From: Sindora glabra
Taxonomy: Eukaryota; Streptophyta; Magnoliopsida; Fabales; Fabaceae
DNA length: 64,000 nt
Assembly (NCBI GenBank): GCA_020226215.1
Contig: CM035235.1
Span: 73,371,283 to 73,435,282, forward strand
Direction of reading: 5' to 3'
A program made the position numbers and the translations under genes. The notes beneath the pieces are model-generated. The model was given only the letters and a program-made list of their open reading frames with translations. It searched no databases and had not been told where the DNA came from. Below, in pieces: positions 49,379 through 60,628 of the stretch. How positions within the stretch are numbered: position 1 is the stretch's first letter; every line of letters begins with the position of its first letter.

Positions 49379-52300
49379 ATGGATTCCAACCCTTCTGCTG
49401 CTTCAGAAACTGCCTTCTCTGCTTCAAATCAATCAGCCTCTGCTTCAGGTTCTCTTCCTTCTTCTTATTCTCCTGAAAATTTTGATATTGAATTTTTGAC
49501 ACCGAAGCCTCCTATTGATTTTGACGATGATGGTAGTAAACGTGCCGGCTTTACTATTAATGGCGGCGGTGATGGCGGGTCAGATAATGAAGGGTTCTTG
49601 AGTGGCGAGGAGGAGTTTGAGACTCCACTTGATAGGCCTGTATTGGTATACCCCAATGAACAAACCCTAGGAAAGTCCGCCGAAGGGGATGTTGTTCACG
49701 TCCCTTTCGTCAATTCTTCCGAATTTGAATTTTTCACTCCAATGGCTGAGAGGCCAATTGCCAAGGTAACTGTAGATGAACACGGGAATGAAAATGAAGA
49801 TGATGATGATGAAAATGGTGTTGGAGAATCAGAGGGTGATGCTTTGAGAGGCACGAAACCAGAGCAAGGCAGTGAGAGTAATTTGAATTCTGGTGAAGAG
49901 GGTTTGGTGGAAAAATTGGGCAGTGCGGGTGCAAATTGGGAGTGTAACGATGAGTTCGTGCATTCGAAGTCTGTTAACAATGTCAATTTTGGTGAAATGG
50001 TGAAGGATAGTGGTCTGAGGGACAGCCACGAGGAGCTTGTTGAGGGTCATGACGGTGGTAGTGATAACAAGGGTATTGGGAGTGGAAAGTTGGATGAAAG
50101 CGTGTACTCTGTGTTTGAAGGAGAAATGGCTGCTGAGAAAAAAGTGGCGGAAATTGACAATTTGAAGGACCAGGAAGGAACCGAAGAGCAGAACATTGGG
50201 TTTTCATATGATGGACAGCAGGCAAATCCAACGGAAGCTGATGGCCGTGGTGATGCATTTAAAGGTAATGGTAATCCAGTACTGACTGTCGAAACTTATC
50301 GTGTAGCTTCTTTGACTGTAGAATTAACAAATAATAAGTCCGTTGAACTTGAAAATGATGTGTACATTTACAAATGCAGGAGACTCAGTTGTTGAAAATC
50401 GTCAAGTCAATTTGTTGGAGTCTGGTGCAGCTGTTGCTGAGGACGAGGAGGAAAATAGAGAATCCGGGATTAAAGGGATGGAGCCTTCCATTGCAATGAG
50501 CCATGATAATAGGTTTGCTCCGATTGAACATGATACTGATGAACCTTTTGATAAGTCTGTCAAAGAGCAGAACAGTGGGCTTTTACATGATGGACAGCAG
50601 GCAAATCTGACAGAAGCTGATGGCCATGGTGATGCATTTAAAGGTAATACACTCCTGCTTGTTGGGCCTTGTCATGTTGATCCTTGATTGTATAATTGGC
50701 ATATGAGAAGTCTCTTGAACCTGAAAATGATGTATTACATCACATATACAAATGCAGGAGACTCTGTTGTTGAAAATCCCCAAGTCAATTTGTTGGAGTC
50801 TGGTGCAGCTGTTGTCGGGGATGGGGACGAAATCAATGAATCTGAAATTAAAGGGGTGGAGGCTCCTGCTGACGTGAGCCAGGATAATGGGTTTGCTCCG
50901 GTTGAACGTGATGAAGAAACTTTTGAGAAGTCAGTCAAAGAGCAAAAAAATGGACTTTTATATAATGAACAACAGGTAAATCTGACAGAAGCTGGTGGTG
51001 ATGGTGATGCTTTTAAAGGTAATAAACCTTGACTGTTCGAACTTATCATGTAGAATATTTTTTGAACAATGAGCATAAAAATGATGTGTTGCATTTATAT
51101 GCAGGAGACTCCGTTGTTGACACACTCGAAGTCAATTTATTAGGGTCTGAAGCAGCTGTTGTTGTGGATAAGGAGGAAATCAATGAATCTGAAATTAAAG
51201 GAATGGAAGCTTCAGCTGGTGTGAGCCTGGATAACCAGTTTGCTCCCATTGATAGTGATGCTGAAGAACCTTTTGATAAGTTTGTGTCTAGGGATGCCAA
51301 CCCTGATCAAAATGTTGATGTTAATGAAGATTTGGATTCCCAAAGTCATACTTCTGGTACAGTGATGAAAGGTACGGAAATTGGCACAGAGGCTCAGTCT
51401 GAGGATGGAAAAGCTGGAAGCTATGTTGAAGCCTCTGGTAGGCTGGCTGAAAGGCCAGATAAGGATGAGGTTCAAAAGCACCCACTGGCTGAAGGAGGGA
51501 TTGATAGTTGTGTCTCAGATGAGGAGGGTGATGGTATGATCTTTGGAAGCTCTGAAGCTGCACGACAGTTCCTGGAGGAGTTGGAACAACATTCAGGTGC
51601 AGGCTCCCACCTTGGTGCTGATGGCTCACAGGATCTTTCACAGAGAATTGATGGTCAGATTGTGACCGACTCAGATGAAGAAGCAGACATAGACGAGGAA
51701 GGGGATGGCAAGGAGTTATTTGATTCTGCTGCACTGGCAGCTCTTTTGAAAGCAGCAACAGGTGCTGGACAAGATGGTGGCAGTATCACAGTAACCTCCC
51801 AAGATGGATCAAGGCTTTTCTCTGTTGATCGCCCTGCTGGTTTGGGATCATCACTCCAGTCTGTCAAACCTGCTTCACGACCAAATCGTGCCAGTCTTTT
51901 CACTCCTTCCAGTCTCAGATCTGGTGTTGATTCTGAGAGCAACTTGAGCGAAGAAGAGAAAAAGAAACTTGAGAAATTGCAGCAAATCAGGATAAAGTTC
52001 TTAAGGCTGGTTCAGAGACTGGGTTTTACTCCAGATGAACAAATAGCAGCACAAGTTCTTTACCGGATGATTGTTTTTGCAGGGAGGCAAACGAGTCAAA
52101 TATTTAACTTTGATGCTGCCAAGAGGAGTGCTTCCGAGCTTGAAGCAGATGGAAAAGATGATCTAAATTTCTCCTTGAATATACTGGTTCTTGGGAAAAC
52201 AGGTGTTGGCAAGAGTGCTACCATAAATTCCATTTTTGGTGAAAGGATGACAACTATTGACGCATACGGTCCTGCCACAACTGCTGTAAGAGAAATTGTT

Positions 52301-54109
52301 GGTATAGTTGATGGAGTGAAGATCAAGGTTTTTGACACACCAGGTCTTAAATCATCTGCGGCAGAACAAGGTTACAATAGGAAAGTCTTATATATGGTGA
52401 AGAAGTTCACAAAAAAAAGCCCCCCTGATGTTGTTCTCTATGTGGATCGTCTGGACACACAGGCAAGGGATCTTAATGATCTTCCATTATTAAGGACAAT
52501 TACTAATGTCCTTGGCCAGTCAATCTGGCGAAGTGCTATAGTCAGTCTGACACATGCTGCGTCCGCTCCCCCAGATGGACCATCAGGTCACCCCTTAAGT
52601 TATGATGTGTTTGTCGCTCAACGGTCTCATATAGTTCAACAGACTATAGGACAGGCTGTTGGTGAGTTCCGCTTAATGAATCCAACTTCAATGAATCCTG
52701 TGTCTCTTGTTGAAAACCATCCTTCTTGTAGGAAAAATAGGGATGGGCATAAGGTGCTTCCTAATGGTCAAAGCTGGAGACCTCAGTTGTTGCTTTTGTG
52801 CTACTCGATGAAGATTCTCTCTGAAGCTGGTAATCTTTCAAAAACACAGGATCAAATTGACCAGCGGAAGCTGTTTGGTTTCCGTCTCCGTGCTCATCCT
52901 CTTCCATACTTGTTATCTTGGCTATTACAGTCACGTGCCCACCCAAAACTCCCTGCTGATCAAGGTGGTGAGAATGGTGATTCTGATATTGAATTGGCTG
53001 ACTTGTCTGATTCTGATCTGGATGAAGATGAAGATGAATATGACCAGCTCCCACCATTTAAGCCTCTTAGGAAATCTCAGATTGCTAAGCTTAGTAAAGA
53101 GCAAAGAAAAGCATACCTTGAGGAGTATGATTACCGAGTGAAACTTCTCCAGAAAAAGCAGTGGAAGGAGGAGTTGAAAAGGATGAGAGAGACAAAGAAA
53201 GGTAAAACTAATGTTGCAAATGATTATGGTTACACGGAGGAAGATGATCAGGAAAATGGTAGTCCGGCTGCTGTGCCAGTTCCGTTGCCTGATATGGCCC
53301 TGCCACCATCTTTTGATAGTGATAATCCAGCTTACAGATACCGTTTCCTGGAGCCAACTTCGCAGTTGCTAACCAGGCCTGTGTTGGACAATAATGGCTG
53401 GGACCATGATTGTGGTTATGATGGTGTAAACCTCGAACATAGTCTAGCCATTATCAATAAATTCCCAGCAGCTGTCACTGTTCAGGTCACAAAGGATAAG
53501 AAAGAGTTCAATGTCCATATGGATTCGTCGGTTGCTGCAAAGCATGGAGAGAATGGATCGACCATGGCAGGTTTTGACATCCAACACATTGGTAAGTCAC
53601 TAGGATACATCATAAAAGGAGAGACAAAGTTTAAAAATTTCAAAAGGAATAAAACTGCTGCTGGGTTCACTGTGACATTTTTGGGGGAAAATGTTAGCAC
53701 TGGCCTGAAAGTTGAGGATCAGATAGCTCTGGGTAAACGTTTGTTTTTAGTGGGCAGCACTGGGACAGTGCGATGCCAGACTGATGCTGCCTATGGAGCT
53801 AATGTAGAAGTGCGGCTCAGAGATGCAGATTATCCAATCGGCCAGGACCAGTCGTCATTGGGTCTTTCTTTGGTGAAGTGGAGAGGGGACTTGGCATTAG
53901 GGGCCAATCTTCAGTCACAATTTTCTGTTGGACGAAGTTATAAGATGGGTGTTCGTGCTGCATTGAACAACAAGCTCAGTGGACAGATTTCTGTGAGAAC
54001 AAGTAGCTCTGACCAACTTCAGATTGCCCTTCTTGCTATTCTGCCAGTTGCGAGGGCTATTTATAAGAACTTCTGGCCCGGGGCTAGTGAGAATTATTCC
54101 ATCTATTAA
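49379..54109 (+). CDS. TOC159: TOC159 chloroplast preprotein import receptor GTPase
   Basis: Toc159 is an outer-envelope receptor GTPase that recognises transit peptides of photosynthetic preproteins within the TOC complex. Four exons: 49379-50264, 50380-50643, 50758-51018 and 51105-54109. All are GT-AG with phase-1 introns of 115, 114 and 86 bp, giving 1471 aa, near the roughly 1500 aa of Arabidopsis Toc159. Residues 1 to about 790 form the acidic, disordered A domain, rich in Glu/Asp/Ser/Gly. The G domain follows, with P-loop GKTGVGKS at 834-841, the FDTPGLK switch, and THAASAPPDGPSG. The C-terminal M domain of about 350 residues includes a charged KEQRKAYLEEYDYR helix and ends SENYSIY. ATG 49379 (MDSNPSA) is the first ATG of the open frame. 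Exons 2 and 3 are tandem duplicates (see separate entry). The length of the A domain favours Toc159 over Toc132/120 or Toc90. AATAAA at 54199 is a possible poly(A) signal. Confidence 0.95.
50172..51300 (+). repeat. Tandem exon-plus-intron duplication in the TOC159 acidic domain
   Basis: Exons 2 (264 bp, 88 codons) and 3 (261 bp, 87 codons) encode near-identical units that begin GDSVVEN-QVNLLESGAAV and end GLL--QQ-NLTEA-G-GDAFK. The end of exon 1 (DGQQANPTEADGRGDAFK) carries the 3' half of the unit, and the start of exon 4 (GDSVVDTLEVNLLGSEAAV) carries the 5' half. The three introns are also alike: each begins GTAAT, and the first two share GAAAATGATGT before the acceptor ATGCAG. Duplication therefore copied exon plus intron. 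Each exon is symmetric (phase 1-1), so it can be skipped without changing frame. Confidence 0.92.
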
Positions 54110-54791
54110 GTTCTTGTTTTGTTGTCTGTTTCTGTTACTACGAGTTCACGAAGTAGTTTATGAGACGCATGCAGTGGTTTATTTTGGTCATTGTCTTGAA
54201 TAAATAGTTACTCATTTTGTCTAAGGCTAGTAGATATATCCTACTATATTGGGGGTGCATTTAATGTGCCTGAGCTATGTACTGGAATTGAGATGAAACT
54301 AAGAGGGGATTTATTTGCAATTGCAATTGTTATTAGCTTTTTATCAGTTGAATAATGTTGAATGCTCAGATTTTTCCTGTTATTCTGTGTTCTGTTGTTA
54401 TTTTGTTTGGTCATTGTATATGGCTTATGGAAAATGTAGTGTACAAGTGCTAGAATCATATATCATGTATATTCGAATTTCATGGATGTGCTTTGCTTAG
54501 TGGCAGGCAGCATATGCTATTGACTGTTGCTTGGTATGATGTGCGAAGACTGAGGAGAAAGACCGTCGATGTCATGCATTAAGGTATGTTTCTTGCTGGC
54601 AAATGAGCATCGTTTAGTACAGCTCCCATCCCTTGATTCTTCATGGCAACACACGGTATACGCCATTCTAATCGACGTGACCTTTCAGAGAAGGCTAGGG
54701 ATATTAGTCTGACCATCAAATAAATTCGTGTATCGAGAAAAGATGTATGCTTCATATTTCTAGGGTAAATATTTATTTCTACTAGATTATG

Positions 54792-54827
<36 letters not shown>

Positions 54828-57800
54828 TCGCTTTGGTAATACTTGATATTCTTATTGTATTCAAGATTTGATGTTTAATATTTATGTGTGTGTGTCTAGT
54901 AATATTAGTCTGACTTTTTAAAGAAGGCTAAAGATATTAGTCTGACCATCAAATAAATTCATGTATTGAAAAAAGATGCATGTTTTATATTTTATAAGGT
55001 GAATATTTATTTCTATTATATTATGTTTTATATATGTAAATATATGTTGAGAGCTTGTAGTTTAAGTGGTATTTAATGCTCCTTAAAGTTTTGTATTTTT
55101 CGTTATATTTAAGATTTGATTCTTAATCTTCACCTTTCAAGTGATATTATTCGATAAAAGTTTTATACCTTTCGTTATATTCAGTATTAGATTTTTAATT
55201 TTTATGTGTGTATATTTAAGAGTTTAATCATTTCTATCATTATATATATAATGGTAAATATGGTTAAATTATTAAACATACACGCGTGTGTGTAAAGTTA
55301 ATGACTGTATTACACGGCACACGTGTTAAAATTATTGGCCTATTTCCTCTGCAAAATTTGGCAAACTATCCGAGTTGCTTTTAACATAAGGATTTTGTAT
55401 TTTGGAGCCGGATCTTTCTCATCTCAGAAGGGTGTGAGTCCATTTTAAAATTTTTAGGAGAGTTGAAACCATTTATATGAACTTTTCCTTGGGCGCGTGC
55501 AGCAATTGGAAGACTCAAACTTGGGTTGGGCTGGGTTCTTTCCTTGAGTGGATTAACTTTAGTTGCATTAACGTTTAGTAGTGTTATGAGGGTCATATTT
55601 ATTTTATTCTATCAATTTTAAAGAGATAAAAACATACTTTTCATTTTAAAATTTACTATTCTTTTTACTGATATTCATAATTTTAAACAAAATAAATTTT
55701 ATATTTATTTCTTTTTGAAATTTATCTCAACCATTTTCTAAAATAATGAAGGGGATCCACTTTCCTTGACAAATTTATTTGACACCAAATCTAGAACAGA
55801 GCCTCTTAAATCGATTTTAGGGTCAATGATTCCACAAAAATTAACTTTTCAGGATCCATCTTGTGTCAAAGTTGATTATAAACTGAAAAGAATAGCTTTC
55901 CCTCCTATAAACAATTCTCAAATAGTATACCAAGCACAATCATAATATTTTTTTTTCAAAATTATCTACAATCAACTAAAATTAATTCTCTCACCATTTT
56001 ATCAATCTTGAGAATTTCCAAGATAGCAGATGAAATGCAATGCATAAGCCAAAGATTCAATGATTTTATTACGGAGTTACACGAGTTCAATATGAATGCA
56101 AACCTCTTGCTTCTGCAAGATGAGTCTACCCAGCAATCATTTCAGTTTTGGTTGTGAGGGCCTAAACGTGGTTAGGATTTGTCTCACTTGCCACAAAAGC
56201 TGCATGATTTTTTTCACCCCCTAGATTTATAATTTACCCTAATAAAGTTTGTTGGATAATGGACTGAGAGCGACTTCTTAGATATTGACTCATTCTTTGT
56301 CCTCTTTCAGATATTCCTAACCTTAATCATGCTGCTTAAACCCTACAACGCAATATATTCAGTGATTTTCAACGCAACTTAATCCAAATTATTACCTTCT
56401 TCTCTTGGCTCCCTGTGTATCCCATAAGCTAAGTTTTTCTTCCTTCCTTCATTCTTTCATTCTTTTCAACAAATTATACTAGAACGATGCTACATACATC
56501 TCTAGTTAATTTACATTCTCAAATAAGATAAAAACAAATTATTGCTATCTTACCGTATGCAAAAGTCGAATATGAATGTAATCTCTGTGTAGTAACATTT
56601 AATGTTATTTGTGTAATTTATAATTTTCAAGAAAAAAATGAATATATGTAACATTTGTTAATGATTTGAAGTTAAATTTTTTTCTACACCCTAAATTAAA
56701 GGTTTTATTGGTTTTTCAGCTAATTACGCACAAGGGTGTAAAAAAAAATTAAAAATGCAAAGAAAATTTGCATCAAATTTCCACTTATTGGATCATTTTT
56801 ACATGTGAGAGTATTGCAACAACCATCTTGCATTTGTCAAATGTAAATTTCTCCAGTTATTTTGGCAGTTTTAGGCATCTGGGATCTTTTTTCATGACTA
56901 AATAAGTTGTTTCTAGCTCTCTTTGATCCTTCGAATCACGTTTGGAAATTAAATTGATGATAACAATCGAAATTAGGAGCAAATTATTAGAATTTAGCAG
57001 GCATATGTCCGGAAGAGACATAATAATAGTTTTGACTCAAACAACTTATTAATCATTTGAAAGCCAGAATTTGAACCACCAAAAACCTGAAAAGTTTACA
57101 TTATTTGTTAACTCTTTTCTTGACACATCACACCAAAAATGGCTGGAATTTTCTGACACTTATGATCAACTTTCCTTTTACTCGTCAATTTTTTTTAAAT
57201 ATCTTTTATTTTGATTAAGTTTTCATCCTTCAAAATTGTAGTTTCTGGCACTTTACTATAATGAGCAAATTCCATGAATCATTTTGAAGAATATGTATGG
57301 GCCAGAAATTAAGAGATTGATAAGTACTTTCTGGCATTATAATTACTGCTCAGCTTCAAACAATTTTTCAGTTAGGTGTCTTCTGTGCATTCCGATTCAT
57401 ATCGTCAAAAATTAATTTGTTTTGACTAATAAATAAGTAGATTTTTTTAAATACACATATATATCGAAAATAATTTATTCGGAATTAGACAATCGAAGCC
57501 AGAGGCAGAACTTCAAGTAACATTTTTTTTAAATTATATATTAGTATTATTTAATTATATAAAAATTTTCAAAAATATTTTTATATAAGCTATTTCATCC
57601 CAAAATTTTTTTAATCCCCAAGATATTAAATTAAAATCCGCAATGCCTTGAGCTGATTATCGATGTCAAAGTAGTGTTTTTTTGCACGCAAGCCCCTCCC
57701 CTCCGCCCCTTGACTTTCAAGTTTGATGATGAAAGGATGCGTTTGCTTGATGTGATAACTTCATAAACAAATTTCTATAACACTTAAATATTTGAATTAC

Positions 57801-58479
57801 TGTTGAGACGTTCGGAAATATCCAATAAAATTAAGTAAGATTTACCCATATGAGAAAATTTTTAATTCAAATAATATTTAAAATAGTACTTAATGTCTTT
57901 TAAAAATTTTATATTTTTTTATTTTTTAGAGTTCCAAAACTTGATATGATAGTATTAAAGAGGCATGTATAAACTTATTTTTTATCCGTCCCCGTGTGTC
58001 TAATACGTCTAGCATACGTACAACATCCATATAATATATATCAACAAACGTTTAGATATATCTCAAAAAATATTGTTTTTTGTAATCTTCAATACACAAC
58101 GATTGACACATTCGAAACTTGGATGCAATTAAATAGATTTTTTTTAACATTATGTTATGAAACTATTTCTTAAAAAGGAAAGAAACTAGAAGTCAAGGAA
58201 TTTATACTTCAGTTGAAAATCAATAAATTAGACGAGAGTTTTGGTGGTAACGAAAATGGAGACAGCGACAGTGGGAGGACATTAAATTAACTTGACTCAT
58301 AAATAATTGCTGTTTCTTTTATAATGCGTTTTTTTGTAGAAAAATAATTTGAAATGCAAAGAAAAATGTGGGGCATCATTTTCTCAAATATTGATATAAA
58401 AGTTTAAAACATTGATATCAACGTAATGATATGAAGCTTGATTCTATGTTTTTTATAGTCAAACGATTGTTTTGCTTTC

Positions 58480-58480
<1 letters not shown>
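54110..58480. other. Intergenic region 3' of TOC159
   Basis: The first 100-400 bp are TOC159 3' UTR. Beyond that there is a partial tandem duplication (54679-55035), a TA microsatellite (54792-54823), and otherwise AT-rich DNA without a convincing gene. A G-box-like CACACGTGTT lies at about 55318-55327, but no nearby gene start makes it meaningful. Confidence 0.5.
54679..55035. repeat. Imperfect tandem duplication (offset about 233 bp) with TA microsatellite
   Basis: The segment beginning GACCTTTCAGAGAAGGCTA at 54679 recurs from 54912 as GACTTTTTAAAGAAGGCTA. Both copies continue with GATATTAGTCTGACCATCAA and then AATATTTATTTCTA and a TATATA tract (54792-54823 in copy 1). No coding frame. Confidence 0.75.

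Positions 58481-58481
<1 letters not shown>

Positions 58482-58518
<37 letters not shown>
58482..58518. repeat. TA dinucleotide microsatellite
   Basis: About 18 TA units in intergenic DNA. Confidence 0.9.
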
Positions 58519-58520
<2 letters not shown>

Positions 58521-60072
58521 GTTACGATTTATTTTTTTTATTTTTTATAATAATAAAAATTGTAATTCATATACATTGAATTCCAAATAAAATAAAATAA
58601 AATGAGAGTATCCCAAGCGAAGGTACATCTTGTATCGATATATATGCCCTGTCAAGATGTGCGTCGTTGTGCCTTTTAGGTATGTACCATGCGCTTCAAA
58701 CAAGTTATGGGTATGGTTTATGGATGCCTGAAATCACATACTTGGAAGAAGCATTATATTATATAAAGTCAGAAACCTACAATGTAAGGAACGGAGAGAG
58801 GTAGATTAATCGGGAAGCGTCGATGATCATATATATTTATCCAAAAAGAATATTTTAAATTTTAAAGTTTATTTTTAATACATATAATATAATTATTATT
58901 CAAATTCATAATATATGAGTGCGATGCGACTATGTACAATACATTACGTGGATCCAATTGCAGTGCATTGCTTACATACACATCAATCCGGGTAGAGCCC
59001 ATTTCCTTTTACAAAATGTAATCATTTCATCTGATACAACCTTTATACAACACACTACTCATTAAATCTAATCTAATTATACATATAAATGCTTACTTTG
59101 GTGGAGTCTTACCTATCAAGGAAATGATTAATCCACTTCTTGTTTTCTTTTTTTGTCTTTCTTATTTATTTATTTATTTTTTTAACTAAGGTGCTTAAGG
59201 ACTTGAAATTCATGACAAATTTCGGAATACTCCTAGTAATCATAGCAATTAATATAATGAGGAAAAGACATGAGATTTGCACTCACATGGTGGCGTTCCT
59301 CTCTCCATGGAATATGTGTACCTTTACACCTCGTATTATATGCATGGACCCCTTATTATTAATAAGACACCTCAAGCATCAATGAAACAACAAAGATAAA
59401 AATGGAGATGTAAAATCTAAGCAAAGGCATGCACGCAATTCTAGAGTGGGAATGTGTGTGGGGTCACCGCAAAGTATTAATGCTACGTTTTTGTTTTTTT
59501 CTTATAAATATGTAATCCTACGAACCTGCATTTTTTTTTATTTTTTAGAGATTATTCGATTCAAGTTAATAATATGAGAAATTTTATTTTTTAAAAAATA
59601 AAAATAAAATAAGTTATTTGATTCGTCATAATATAATAAATTAAAAAAATAAATTTTATTTCTTATAAAATATGAAAAGTTACTTATCCACTTTTTCTTA
59701 AAGTAAATATTATTTATAGATATAATAATAAATTTATTTTTATTAAATTTAATTAATGATATTTAAAATTTATTAATTTATATTATAATAATATTAAGAA
59801 TATAATTATTATTTTATTAATACTTTCTAAAATATTCAAAGTTAAATCAAATAAAATATAAAAAATTACTTTGTAAAGAGTGTTACTTTCTGATATATCA
59901 ATCAAATAATTTCGAGTACTTTTCAAAAAATTTACATAGAAAAATTAAATTTCCTGCAGGAAGTCACCTTCTATATGATTCAAATGAACTCTTATTATTG
60001 CAAAACATTTAATTTAAATACAAAGTATTGATGCTAAATTAGTTTTTTTTTTACAAATGTATAATTTTATAA
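58519..60072. other. Intergenic stretch with an imperfect hairpin
   Basis: No gene is recognised. An inverted repeat pairs AAGCGAAGGTACAT (58615-58628) with ATGTACCATGCGCTT (58682-58696) around a loop of about 53 bp. A short frame from about 59140 begins in a T-rich run and looks like noise. Confidence 0.45.
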
Positions 60073-60251
60073 GGAGGAATTTTGATACAATACTAATATA
60101 AAAATGTATCAATATACTATTAAATTTGATTATACATCAATTTTATTTTTTTAAAATGAAATTTCAAATGTCACATTATGATATGTCAATAATTAAATTT
60201 AGTGGTACATCAATACATTATTATGTTAGTTGTGTACTGTAAAATTTTTTC
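60073..60251. mobile_element. MITE, family A copy 2 (179 bp)
   Basis: The left end (GGAGGAATTTTGATACAATA) and the right end (reverse strand GAAAAAATTTTACAGTACAC) start long imperfect inverted repeats converging on AAATTTAATTA/AAATTTGATTA. Length and layout match the copies at 28741-28920 and 60446-60628. Confidence 0.6.
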
Positions 60252-60445
60252 ATTTTATGAACCATTAATATTTTATTAAAAATTTATTTTAATTATTATA
60301 AAATTAAATTTTTAACAATTTTATTTCTTAATAAAATTTTATATCAATTCAGTTTATATAATATTAATTTTATCTCAAATTTTGTTCCCCTTATACAATA
60401 ATTTAATAACTCTAATTCATGTACAAAGATAACCCCATTATTACA

Positions 60446-60628
60446 AAGAAAAATTCTATAATATATTACTGATGCAATGATGTACTAATACACTATCAAA
60501 TCTGATTATTAATTTGTTATTATATCACGTATCAAATCTAACTTCTAAAAAAAATGAACCTAATATGCAATAAGATTTGATGGTGTATTAGGATACTATT
60601 ACATTAATAGTTCACTATAATTTTTCCC
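60446..60628. mobile_element. MITE, family A copy 3 (about 183 bp)
   Basis: Terminal inverted repeats of about 50 bp: left AGAAAAATTCTATAATATA, right (reverse strand) GGGAAAAATTATAGTGAAC, both leading into CTAATACAC-ATCAAATC. It is the clearest member of the family. It lies about 200 bp from copy 2, and a partial relative begins near 63080. Confidence 0.7.

Noticed and set aside
56402..56428. TTGGCTCCCTGTGTATCCCA resembles mature miR160
   Set aside because: Only about 12 contiguous bases match, the 3' part is shifted, and no complementary arm for a miR160 hairpin is nearby.
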